Assembly: GCA_949746285.1 (NCBI GenBank)
Contig: CATJZH010000063.1
Span: forward strand, 1 to 11,973
Length of the DNA: 11,973 bases
Source: an uncultured Clostridia bacterium
GTDB lineage: Bacteria; Bacillota; Clostridia; TANB77; CAG-508
Direction of reading: 5' to 3'
Under the pieces are notes generated by a model that was not told the DNA's origin, did no database searches, and worked only from the letters and a program-made list of their open reading frames with translations. Position numbers and translations under genes: made by a program. Below, piece by piece: positions 1 through 7,877 of this stretch (the first letter of the stretch is position 1; the number at the start of each line of letters is the position of its first letter).

Positions 1-3000
1 AAAATAGAAAGTCTCTAGGATTTGCAGAGGCTTCTTTAATATTTGATAACACAGATGGAGCATTACCAATTGAATATACAGAAGTAACCGTAACTAGAAA
101 AATATATCGAAGCGGAGAGACAGGGTATTTTATTAATAAAGTGCCATGTAGATTAAAAGATGTTTTGGAATTATTTATGGATACAGGAATTGGAAAAGAT
201 GGATATTCAATTATAGGACAAGGAAAAATTGATGAAATATTAAGCAATAAGTCAGAAGATAGACGTCATATTTTTGAAGAAGCAGCAGGAATTGTAAAAT
301 ACAGAACAAGAAAAGCAGATTCAGAAAAAAAATTAGAACAAACAAAATTAAATCTACTTAGAATAAATGATATTATTTCTGAAATAGAAAGCAATATAGA
401 ACCTTTAAAATTGCAGTCAGAAAAAGCTAAGAAATTTTTAAGTTTAAGAGATGAACTAAAAAACATAGAAGTAGGATTATTTTTGTATAATATAGAAAAT
501 TACAAAATTCAAACACAAGAAGTGCTAGAAAATATTGATGTTTTTGAAACTCAGAAAGTAAAAGAAGAAGAAAATTTAAATAATATACAAGCAGAAAAAG
601 AGACTGTAAAAGAACTTATAGATAAATTAATTGAAGAAATTGAAAAAACTCAAAATTTAAATTTTGAAGGAAATCAGAAAAAAGAACAATATAATAGTGA
701 AATAGCAATTACTGAAGAAAGAATATCAAATAACAAAGAAAATTATGAAAGATATGAAAAAGAATTAGAAGAATTAGAAAATCGTAATAAAGAATTGGAA
801 GAAGAGAAAAAGCAAAAAGAAGAAAAGAAGAACAATTTATTTACAAATAAAGAGAAATTTGAAACAGAGCTTAAAGAAAAAGAGTTAGAATTAGATAAAT
901 ATTCTAAAACTTTATCAGATAAAGAAATTGAAATTGAAAATAAAAAGCAAATAGTTCAAAAAAATATCGATTCTAAATATGAAATAATTGCAAATTTAAA
1001 TACAGAAAAAGCAAATTTTGATAATTTGGGAAAAAGAGAAAGTACTTTAAAAAATGAAATACAAGAAACAATTTCTGAATTAGATAGCTCAAGAGCTACG
1101 AAAGAAGAAAATTCAAAAGAATTTTATGAATTAGAAAAAAAGAGAAATGATGTTACTAAAAAACTTGAAGCTATGAAATCTGAAAGAGATAGTAGTTCAG
1201 AAAAACTTAAAGAATTTGATGACAAAATAAATGATTATCAGTCACAATATAGAATAAAAGAATCTAGATACAAATTTTTAGTAGAAACAGAAAAAGAAAA
1301 AGAAGGATACACAAAAAGTGTAAAACTTTTATTAGATGCTACAGAAAGAAATTCTAGTTTGTCAAGAGGAGTTCATGGCATTTTAGCTAATTTAATACAA
1401 GTAGATAAGAAATATGAAACAGCTATTGAAATGACTTTAGGAGGAACTATTCAGAATATTGTTACAGACTCTGAAGAAGAAGCAAAAAAGTTAGTTAATT
1501 ATTTAAGAGAAAATAAACTTGGAAGAGCTTCATTTTTACCTATAACATCTGTTAAAGGACAAAAAATAGGTGGAATACATACAAGAGGAGTAGACGGAGT
1601 AATAGGAGTAGCATCAGATTTAATAAGCTGTGATAGAAAGTATGAAGGAATAGTTTTAAACTTATTAGGAAGAACGGTTGTTGTAGAAGATATTGACAAT
1701 GCAGTTAAACTTGCAAAATTAAATTCTTATAAATTTAAAATAGTAACTTTAAAAGGAGATATTATAAATCCTTCAGGAGCTATAAGTGGTGGATCTGTTG
1801 CAACTAAAACAGTTAGTATTTTAGGTAGAGGAAAAGAGATAAAATTTCTTGAAGTAGAATTACAAGAAATAAAATTAAAAATAGAAAAAGTAGAAAAAGA
1901 AAAATCAAATTATGAAGCAAGTATTTCTCAGATTTTAAACACCTTTGACCAAAAACAAAAAGAAGCACAAGAATTAGAAATTATATATGCTACAGAAAAA
2001 CAAAAAAATGATAATCTAGATTTAGAAATATTAAAATTAGATAGTAAGCTTGCAAAATTAAGAGAAGATTTAGAAAGCACTAAAAGTGAAAAAGAAGAAA
2101 ATTCTAAAATTCAAGAAGAATTTAATAAAAAAATTCAAGAGATGGAAAATGAAAATGTATCTTTAGAACTAGTTATAGAAGAATTTACTAATTTAAATAA
2201 AGATAATCAAAAATACATAGATGATTTAAACTTTGACATAACAAATTTAAGAATATCAGTATCTTCTTTTGATGAAAGTGAAACATCAATAAATGAAATG
2301 GTAGAAAGAATAGATTTAGATATAAAAAATAATTCTACAAGTATAAAAAATAAAATTGATGCAAGAGAAAAAATTTTATTAGAAAATTCAGAATTAGAAA
2401 ATAAAATAGCAGATGTAAAACAAAAAATATTAGATTTAGAAAAAGAAATTTTAGGAAGTACAGACAAAGTTGAAAAACTAAAAAATGAAAGAATAGAAAA
2501 AAATGAAAAGCTAGTAAATATAGAAAAAGATATAGAAGAACAAAACTTAAAATTAGAGGAAGTAAAAACACAAATTTCAAAATTGGATTTAAAGAAATCA
2601 AAAATAGAACTTGAACTTAACCAAGTAATAAACAAAATGTGGGAAGAATATGAGTTAACACCTAATAATGTAGGAGATATAGAGAAAGTAACAAATCCGA
2701 CAGAAGTACAAAAACAAGTTAATTCAATTAGAAGTGAAATTAAAGAATTGGGAAGTATAAATGTTGATGCGATAAAAGAGTATAAAGAAATAAAAGAAAG
2801 ATATGATTTTATGAGTGAACAGCGTTTAGACCTTGAAGATTCTGGAAATAAACTAAGAAAAGTTATTAGTGAAATGACAGAAACAATGAAAAAGCAATTT
2901 TCTGAACAGTTTAAAATTATAAATAGAAATTTCGGAGAAGTATTTGCAGAGTTGTTTGGAGGAGGAAAAGCAGAGTTAATTCTTTCAGATGAAGAGAACA

Positions 3001-3341
3001 TATTAGAATGTGGAATTGAAATTGCTGTTCAGCCACCTGGCAAGAAATTGCAGAATATGATGCTATTATCAGGAGGAGAAAGAGCTTTTACAGCTATAGC
3101 TTTATTATTTGCAATATTAAAAATAAATCCAGCACCATTTTGTGTGCTTGATGAAATAGAAGCAGCTCTTGATGATGTAAATGTATATAGATTTGCAGAA
3201 TACTTAAGAAAGTTTTCAAAAGATTCACAATTTTTAGTAATAACTCATAGAAAAGGAACAATGGAGGCTGCTGATACAGTTTATGGAATTACAATGGAAG
3301 AAAAGGGAATAAGTAAATTGTTATCTATGAAATTAAAATAG
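1..3341 (+). CDS. smc: Chromosome partition protein SMC (5' end outside window)
   Basis: SMC is the ATPase core of the bacterial condensin that organises and segregates the chromosome, working as a dimer with ScpA and ScpB. The frame is open from base 3 with no start inside, so about 75-80 N-terminal residues including Walker A lie upstream; the GTG at 141 is an internal Val. Seen here are the rest of the N-terminal head (LGFAEASLIFDN, then FMDTGIGKDGYSIIGQGKIDEIL), a long coiled coil rich in Glu and Lys, and the hinge at about 1368-1802, ending in GAISGGSV. A second coiled coil follows, then the C-terminal head with signature LSGGE at 3066-3080 and Walker B FCVLDE at 3138-3155, followed by ALDD and a VITHRKGTME H-loop. 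The visible 1112 residues plus the missing part fit the usual length of about 1190. The frame is intact. Confidence 0.98.
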   Translation, partial: NRKSLGFAEASLIFDNTDGALPIEYTEVTVTRKIYRSGETGYFINKVPCRLKDVLELFMDTGIGKDGYSIIGQGKIDEILSNKSEDRRHIFEEAAGIVKYRTRKADSEKKLEQTKLNLLRINDIISEIESNIEPLKLQSEKAKKFLSLRDELKNIEVGLFLYNIENYKIQTQEVLENIDVFETQKVKEEENLNNIQAEKETVKELIDKLIEEIEKTQNLNFEGNQKKEQYNSEIAITEERISNNKENYERYEKELEELENRNKELEEEKKQKEEKKNNLFTNKEKFETELKEKELELDKYSKTLSDKEIEIENKKQIVQKNIDSKYEIIANLNTEKANFDNLGKRESTLKNEIQETISELDSSRATKEENSKEFYELEKKRNDVTKKLEAMKSERDSSSEKLKEFDDKINDYQSQYRIKESRYKFLVETEKEKEGYTKSVKLLLDATERNSSLSRGVHGILANLIQVDKKYETAIEMTLGGTIQNIVTDSEEEAKKLVNYLRENKLGRASFLPITSVKGQKIGGIHTRGVDGVIGVASDLISCDRKYEGIVLNLLGRTVVVEDIDNAVKLAKLNSYKFKIVTLKGDIINPSGAISGGSVATKTVSILGRGKEIKFLEVELQEIKLKIEKVEKEKSNYEASISQILNTFDQKQKEAQELEIIYATEKQKNDNLDLEILKLDSKLAKLREDLESTKSEKEENSKIQEEFNKKIQEMENENVSLELVIEEFTNLNKDNQKYIDDLNFDITNLRISVSSFDESETSINEMVERIDLDIKNNSTSIKNKIDAREKILLENSELENKIADVKQKILDLEKEILGSTDKVEKLKNERIEKNEKLVNIEKDIEEQNLKLEEVKTQISKLDLKKSKIELELNQVINKMWEEYELTPNNVGDIEKVTNPTEVQKQVNSIRSEIKELGSINVDAIKEYKEIKERYDFMSEQRLDLEDSGNKLRKVISEMTETMKKQFSEQFKIINRNFGEVFAELFGGGKAELILSDEENILECGIEIAVQPPGKKLQNMMLLSGGERAFTAIALLFAILKINPAPFCVLDEIEAALDDVNVYRFAEYLRKFSKDSQFLVITHRKGTMEAADTVYGITMEEKGISKLLSMKLK

Positions 3342-3358
3342 GAAAAGAGGGCTTGCCA

Positions 3359-4216
3359 ATGTTTGAAAGTGAAAAAATAATAACTGTGCAAAATATTGAA
3401 TTTATAGGTGAATATTTATATCAAAGAGGAATTAGTGAGGAAATTCTAGAAAATCCAAGATATCAGGCTATATTATGGAAATTAAGTAATATACTAAGAA
3501 AAAGTGATATAAAATCTTTTTCACCAGAATCAAAGAAAATTTTAGATTCTATGGTTAGAGTAGATGAAGATGGTAGTATATATTTTATTGAAGGTGTACT
3601 TCAAAATAGAAGTATAGTTACTTGTAAGTATTATTTTGATGAAACAGACAATAAATTAAAAAGAATAAGGGTTCAGAAATGTCCTGATGAAAATTATATT
3701 ATGGGAAATGTTTTTAATTCAGATAAATATGATGATTATACTTCTGTAAGTACATATAATGAAGATGGAATTGAAGAATCTCTAGCTATTGAACAAAATA
3801 CTTTAGATGGTAAATATTTTTCAAAATCAATAAGAGTACCAAATAGAATTGATATGATAAAAATTGAAAGACTTAGACAGCAAAAAGATGATTTAAAAAG
3901 ATTAGAAGATATATATCAAATACGAAGTATGCAAGCGGCTTTAGAAGATATTTCACCAGATGCAGAAGACATAGATCCATTTAATATAATGCATTTTGAT
4001 ATTTTAGGTTTACCAGATACATATAGAGATTTAAATTTTGAAGAACAAGTATTAATTGCTAATACAAATGGTAAAATTTTTCCACTTCCAGGAACTGAAA
4101 GAAAAAAGAAACTTCAAAGATATAAAGAGCTTAATGTGAAGTATGGAAGAATAAAAGCTTTTGAAAAAGGTATAGCTAAAGCTTTTTTAGTTAAAAATCA
4201 AGATATGAATAGATAG
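3359..4216 (+). CDS. Hypothetical protein, 285 aa, downstream of smc
   Basis: I do not recognise this family. The start is taken at ATG 3359 because the AGAGG at 3346-3350 lies 8 nt upstream; an in-frame TTG at 3353 would be only 2 nt from it. The protein appears soluble, with no signal peptide and no membrane segment. It is rich in charged residues. The middle (around SIYFIEGVLQNRSIVTCKYYFDE and the following VSTYNEDGIEE) looks beta-rich, then comes a helical charged stretch (IERLRQQKDDLKRLEDIYQI) and a basic C-terminus. The gene begins 17 nt after the smc stop and ends at a strong terminator, so co-transcription with smc is likely. In many Firmicutes ftsY follows smc; this is not FtsY, as it lacks any GTPase motif. 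A chromosome-related role would be guesswork from position only. Confidence 0.85.
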   Translation: MFESEKIITVQNIEFIGEYLYQRGISEEILENPRYQAILWKLSNILRKSDIKSFSPESKKILDSMVRVDEDGSIYFIEGVLQNRSIVTCKYYFDETDNKLKRIRVQKCPDENYIMGNVFNSDKYDDYTSVSTYNEDGIEESLAIEQNTLDGKYFSKSIRVPNRIDMIKIERLRQQKDDLKRLEDIYQIRSMQAALEDISPDAEDIDPFNIMHFDILGLPDTYRDLNFEEQVLIANTNGKIFPLPGTERKKKLQRYKELNVKYGRIKAFEKGIAKAFLVKNQDMNR

Positions 4217-4225
4217 ACATTATAT

Positions 4226-4260
4226 AAAAACGTGTTAATTAAATTTTAACACGTTTTTTT
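4226..4260 (+). terminator. Intrinsic terminator of the smc unit
   Basis: The arms AAAAACGTGTTAA (4226-4238) and TTAACACGTTTTT (4246-4258) are a perfect 13-bp stem around a 7-nt loop, and the right arm runs into a T7 tract (4254-4260). It starts 9 nt after the stop of the unknown gene and closes the smc transcript. Confidence 0.93.
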
Positions 4261-4551
4261 GAGGCATATTTTTTTATTTTTGAATATAAATATAATATGG
4301 AAGATATGGAAAAAATTTGTATATTTTTTTTATATTTTTTGGGAAACATAATAAAAAATGTATTTAAAATGTGTATAAAAATATACTACAAAAACCACTT
4401 TTAACCAAAATGCAAAAACCAATATGGTAGAAAAAAAGAGATAAAAAGAGAAAATAAGCGATTAAAAAAGTAACGCTTTTAAAAACAATACATCAGAAAG
4501 AATAAACTCCAATAACTTTAAATAAAAAAGATTAAAAGCAGTTTAAGTGGT
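4261..4551. other. A/T-rich intergenic stretch with one weak hairpin
   Basis: About 290 nt without a convincing gene. The strand is strongly A-rich and has no open frame with a ribosome site. One imperfect hairpin is visible: AAGCG (4456-4460) plus TTA pairs with TAA plus CGCTT (4471-4478), with one bulged A and an A-rich loop, followed by TT. It could end a short transcript, but no good promoter was found for one: a TATAAT at 4291-4296 lacks a -35 partner. Confidence 0.4.
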
Positions 4552-4580
4552 TTGAAATCATTTTTTGTTTATAGTATAAT
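4552..4580 (+). promoter_or_regulatory. SigA-type promoter of the M23 peptidase gene
   Basis: TTGAAA (4552-4557) and TATAAT (4575-4580) are separated by exactly 17 nt. This is near consensus for the vegetative sigma factor. Transcription would begin near 4587, leaving a leader of roughly 30 nt before the peptidase gene. Confidence 0.85.
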
Positions 4581-4618
4581 AATATTTAGTGACGATTTTT
4601 AAATAGCTAAAAAGGAGA

Positions 4619-5686
4619 GTGAAGTTTATTTTAATTAATTGGGTTAAATATTGTACAAAAGAAGCTGTAAAAATCTTAAAACTTGTCACAATTGGTTCAG
4701 CTATAGTTATAACTGTAGTATGTATAAAATACAAACCTGCATATGAAGTCACAATATCAGGTGAGACAATTGGATTTGTAGAAAATGATAATATTGTTAA
4801 GGCAAAAGTTGAAAAATATATAAAAGATACATCTGGAAATGTTGCTTTTAGGGAAATGACAGAAATGCCAAAATATCAATTTAAACTTATAAATAAAAAT
4901 AAAGAAACAGAAGATAAACAAATTATGTTAGCGATTAAGGACTTGACAACTACAACATATAAAGCGTATGGAATTACATTAGATGGAGAGCAAAAAGCAG
5001 TTGTAGCAACTCAAGAAGAAGCTCAGAATTTGATAAATGAATTGAAATCAGACTTAAAAGAAGAAGTAGATTTAAAGTTAGGTATAATCGATGTTTATTC
5101 AACGGAATTTAATTTTAATTCTAATGAAGAGGTAAAGAATACCTTAAACGAATTTAAAATAGCTAAAGTCACAGAATATGAAAATAAAAAAGCTGAAGAA
5201 CAAAGACTTGCTGCAGAAGCTGCTAAAGCGGCTAAAAAATCTAAAGCTACAGGAAAGGCAAAAAGTATTGAAACAACAACAAGAGTCGCTGCAACTGGTA
5301 ATATAAGTGGAATGCCACTTTCAATACCAGTTAATGGTTCTATAACTTCAAGATTTGGTGCAAGAGGAAGCTCGAGATCATCTGCACATACAGGTTTAGA
5401 TATAGCAACATCTTCAGGAACAGGAATAAGACCAATTTCAGCAGGAACAGTAAGTTATGCAGGGTATAAGGGATCTTATGGAAAGTTAATAATTGTAAAT
5501 CATGGAAATGGAATTGAGTCATATTATGCACATTGTAGTGCAATATATGTTTCAGGTGGAGAAGCAGTAGATACAAATAGTACAATAGGTGCTGTTGGTT
5601 CAACAGGAAATTCTACTGGACCTCATTTACATTTAGAAATAAGAGTTGGAGGCTCACCTGTAAACCCACAAAATTATTTATATTAA
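4619..5686 (+). CDS. Membrane-anchored M23 family (LytM-type) metallopeptidase
   Basis: Likely a cell-wall endopeptidase acting outside the membrane on peptidoglycan cross-bridges or stem peptides. The 355-residue reading has a short cytoplasmic N-terminus and one membrane segment at about 21-38. Next is an extracellular region starting YEVTISGETIGFV, common in clostridial wall hydrolases, then an Ala/Lys-rich linker (about 190-215) and a C-terminal M23 domain (about 233-355). Zinc ligands are all present: H257 and D261 (HTGLD), and H338 in HLHLE, with H305 (YYAHC) and H336 as the other active-site histidines, so it should be an active enzyme rather than a degenerate LytM factor. The gene has its own promoter and terminator. 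The start is odd: GTG 4619 is one base after GGAG (4614-4617), which is too close. ATT 4628, 10 nt away, is a possible non-standard start, and TAG at 4604 rules out any start further upstream. Confidence 0.93.
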   Translation: MKFILINWVKYCTKEAVKILKLVTIGSAIVITVVCIKYKPAYEVTISGETIGFVENDNIVKAKVEKYIKDTSGNVAFREMTEMPKYQFKLINKNKETEDKQIMLAIKDLTTTTYKAYGITLDGEQKAVVATQEEAQNLINELKSDLKEEVDLKLGIIDVYSTEFNFNSNEEVKNTLNEFKIAKVTEYENKKAEEQRLAAEAAKAAKKSKATGKAKSIETTTRVAATGNISGMPLSIPVNGSITSRFGARGSSRSSAHTGLDIATSSGTGIRPISAGTVSYAGYKGSYGKLIIVNHGNGIESYYAHCSAIYVSGGEAVDTNSTIGAVGSTGNSTGPHLHLEIRVGGSPVNPQNYLY

Positions 5687-5692
5687 AAATGT

Positions 5693-5722
5693 AAAAGCTC
5701 TAAAGTAATTTGGAGCTTTTTT
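5693..5722 (+). terminator. Intrinsic terminator of the M23 peptidase gene
   Basis: AAAAGCTCTAAA (5693-5704) pairs with TTTGGAGCTTTT (5709-5720), a 12-bp stem with one G-U pair. The loop is GTAA, which fits the stable GNRA tetraloop class. The T tract continues to 5722. Confidence 0.92.
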
Positions 5723-5773
5723 GTATACAATGTAACAAATATAATTCATTTTGATAACATATTTTTAATTTTA

Positions 5774-5802
5774 TTGACCTAAAACAAATTTAATAATAAT
5801 AT
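5774..5802 (+). promoter_or_regulatory. Probable promoter of the TM2-domain gene
   Basis: TTGACC (5774-5779, five of six consensus bases) is followed after 17 nt by TAATAT (5797-5802). The -10 is imperfect and other A/T hexamers lie nearby, so the -35 is the stronger part of the call. The gene starts at 5840 behind AAGGAG (5824-5829). Confidence 0.65.
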
Positions 5803-5839
5803 AAATATATAATATTATAATTTAAGGAGAACTAAATAA

Positions 5840-6139
5840 ATGGATAATAAAGAAGAGTTAAATGTGAGTACTAAAAATAGATTTACAGCATTAATGTTAT
5901 GTTGGTTTTTAGGTTTTTTTGGCGTTCATCGTTTATATGCAGGAAAATTAGGTTCAGGATTTTTAATGATATATGGAACAATAGTATCAACATTAGTATT
6001 AATCGTATGTGCTCCAATAGGATATATGTGTTTTATAACAATGCTTGCTCTAGTAGCAAATGATTTTGCTGTTATAGCATTTGGACAATTTAAAGATTGT
6101 TATGGAAAACAGATGTCATCAGATGATTTATATAGATAA
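5840..6139 (+). CDS. TM2 domain-containing membrane protein
   Basis: A 99-residue protein with a hydrophilic N-terminus and a TM2 domain. The segment KNRFTALMLCWFLGFFGVHR, followed directly by LYAGKLGSGF, matches the family pattern: helix one, a conserved turn with G-x-H-R-x-Y-x-G, and a second hydrophobic helix (IYGTIVSTLVLIVCAPIGYM). A further hydrophobic stretch (FITMLALVANDFAVIAFG) may be a third membrane pass. Bacterial TM2 proteins are widespread and their function is mostly unknown, so no specific role can be given. The start ATG has AAGGAG (5824-5829) 10 nt upstream. The gene stands alone between its own promoter and a terminator. Confidence 0.9.
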   Translation: MDNKEELNVSTKNRFTALMLCWFLGFFGVHRLYAGKLGSGFLMIYGTIVSTLVLIVCAPIGYMCFITMLALVANDFAVIAFGQFKDCYGKQMSSDDLYR

Positions 6140-6163
6140 TAATAGTTAAAATAAGATAGCAAA

Positions 6164-6196
6164 AAAAGGAATCGCTAGTTATAGTGATTTCTTTTA
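6164..6196 (+). terminator. Intrinsic terminator after the TM2-domain gene
   Basis: AAAAGGAATCGCT (6164-6176) pairs with AGTGATTTCTTTT (6183-6195), 13 bp with two G-U pairs and a 6-nt loop. The T-rich right arm serves as U tract. A GTG at 6184 that would extend the next gene upstream lies inside this right arm, which argues against that start. Confidence 0.82.
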
Positions 6197-6213
6197 TAAT
6201 AATGAGGAGTAGA

Positions 6214-7755
6214 ATGAGTAGACTTGTAAAATATGCAATAAACTGTTTAATAGTTTGTGTAACAGTAATTTTATTGTTCCTTACTATATCATCAATATTT
6301 TATACAGCTGATTTTATTACAGAGCCATTTCAAATAGAAGATAATGAAAAGGTAGTAATATATAGTAATAATCCAATTATAATTTTACTTTTATTATGTG
6401 TAGCAATATTAATATTGTATGGAGTGTATAAAGTAAGTTTAAAAATTAAAATAAATAAATTGTGTTTATTTGTTTGTTTATCTATTTTTATATTATCAAT
6501 AATATGGATAATTTTTGCTAAAAATAATCCTAGAGATGACCAACTAGCAATGACTAATTCAGCATCTTATCTTTTTAAGAATAATATGTATATGGATTTT
6601 GAAAAAGGATATTATTTTTGGATATATCCATTCCAATTAGGATATGTATTATTCTTAGAAACTATATTTATGATATATAATAGTATGTATTTTATACAAA
6701 TGATGAATGCAATTTTTGTAGCAGTCATTGCATTTTGTATCTATTATATTACTAAGCAAATATTTTCTTACAAAAATAATGAAAATAAATTGATTTTAAT
6801 TTTGTTATTAGGATATTTATATTTTGAATTTATATCAACATTTATATATGGAAATATTCCAGGACTTATGTTTTCATTAATATCTATTATATTTTTAAAT
6901 AAGTATCTAGAAAATGCTGAAACTAAGTATATATGTTTTTCAGGAATATTTATAATAATAGCAAACATAGTTAAACCAAATTATTTAATATTTTTAGTAG
7001 CAGAGATAATAATATTAGTACTAGATACTATAGTAAATAAAAGAATAAAAAATATATTTTTTATATGTTTAACAATATTTTTACTTAGTGTATGCAATAT
7101 GGGAATAAAAAATTTTTATGAGATTAGGACAGGAAAGAAGCTTACTGATGGAATGCCAAGAATATTGCATGTAAATATGGGATTGAATGATAATGAAGAT
7201 AGAGCAAATGGTTGGTATGATGGTAGTACAATAGAAATCTTTGAAGAAAATAATTGGGATATAGAAAAAACAAAGAAAGATGGGAATGAAAGAGTTAAAA
7301 ATAGAATTATACATTTTATACAAAATCCAAGTAGAGCATATAAGTTTTTTAGAGAAAAAATGTTAACCCAATGGATAGAACCAACACATCAGACAATATG
7401 GATAAATATTCCACTAAAAGATTATGATAGACAGATGAATGAAATAAGCCTAAGCTTATATAGTAAAAATGGAACTTTAAATAAATTACTAGATTTATAT
7501 TTTGCAGTTTATCAACTTATGATTTACAGTATGTCAACAATATATTTTATAAAAAATGTTAAAACAATAGATTATAAACAATCACTACTAATACTAATAT
7601 TTTTTGGAGGTTTTTTATTTCAGATATTTTGGGAAGCTAAATCATTATATACAATAATATTTACAATATTATTGCTTCCATATGCGGCAAAAGAATTAGA
7701 AGATATTTTCAAAATTATAGATGAAAAGATAGTGAGTAAAATATGTAATGGATAA
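6214..7755 (+). CDS. Polytopic membrane protein, probable GT-C type glycosyltransferase
   Basis: Probably transfers a sugar from a lipid-linked donor to a wall or surface acceptor at the outer face of the membrane. It has 513 residues from ATG 6214, chosen because GAGGAG (6204-6209) is 4 nt upstream and the longer GTG start (6184) sits in the preceding terminator. About ten or more hydrophobic segments are visible. After the third comes NNPRDDQ with the acidic pair D108-D109, then a short helical part and WIYPFQLGYVLF. This layout, an acidic pair in the first large outer loop followed by an aromatic-proline helix, is typical of GT-C enzymes (PMT/ArnT-like). A soluble stretch at about residues 300-400 (GLNDNEDRANGWYDG onward) lies between later helices. 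The exact family, donor and acceptor are unknown, and no neighbouring polysaccharide genes help. Base composition is that of the host. Confidence 0.8.
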   Translation: MSRLVKYAINCLIVCVTVILLFLTISSIFYTADFITEPFQIEDNEKVVIYSNNPIIILLLLCVAILILYGVYKVSLKIKINKLCLFVCLSIFILSIIWIIFAKNNPRDDQLAMTNSASYLFKNNMYMDFEKGYYFWIYPFQLGYVLFLETIFMIYNSMYFIQMMNAIFVAVIAFCIYYITKQIFSYKNNENKLILILLLGYLYFEFISTFIYGNIPGLMFSLISIIFLNKYLENAETKYICFSGIFIIIANIVKPNYLIFLVAEIIILVLDTIVNKRIKNIFFICLTIFLLSVCNMGIKNFYEIRTGKKLTDGMPRILHVNMGLNDNEDRANGWYDGSTIEIFEENNWDIEKTKKDGNERVKNRIIHFIQNPSRAYKFFREKMLTQWIEPTHQTIWINIPLKDYDRQMNEISLSLYSKNGTLNKLLDLYFAVYQLMIYSMSTIYFIKNVKTIDYKQSLLILIFFGGFLFQIFWEAKSLYTIIFTILLLPYAAKELEDIFKIIDEKIVSKICNG

Positions 7756-7795
7756 AACACAAAATTCCAGCGTGAAAACGCTGGAATTTTGTGTT
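7756..7795. terminator. Perfect 17-bp hairpin, likely bidirectional terminator
   Basis: The left arm 7756-7772 and right arm 7779-7795 are exactly complementary over 17 bp, with loop TGAAAA. The core CCAGCG/CGCTGG is flanked by A4TT and AATTTT, so each strand carries T bases after the GC core. It begins directly after the stop codon of the glycosyltransferase-like gene and lies beyond the end of the convergent minus-strand pseudogene, so it could end both transcripts. Confidence 0.85.
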
Positions 7796-7817
7796 AGAAG
7801 TAAAAAACTCTTCTAAC
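7793..7817. other. Hairpin overlapping the 17-bp terminator
   Basis: GTTAGAAG (7793-7800) pairs with CTTCTAAC (7810-7817), 8 bp perfect, 9-nt A-rich loop. Its first three bases are the last three of the 17-bp hairpin's right arm, so full formation of both competes slightly at the junction. On the minus strand the loop is a T-run. It lies at the left edge of the composition-shifted island. Confidence 0.5.
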
Positions 7818-7877
7818 TACTGAAAAAGCATGAGCAAATTAAGATTTTAACATACTGCCCGCCATAGACACATTGCT

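Noticed and set aside
2207..3001. Long minus-strand open frame (264 codons) opposite smc
   Set aside because: It is the complement of the Glu/Lys-rich coiled coil, giving a Ser/Phe-rich low-complexity product with no ribosome site; smc itself is unmistakable.
6184..6213. Ten-residue longer start (GTG 6184) for the glycosyltransferase-like gene
   Set aside because: That codon lies in the right arm of the preceding terminator and has no ribosome site, while ATG 6214 has GAGGAG just upstream.
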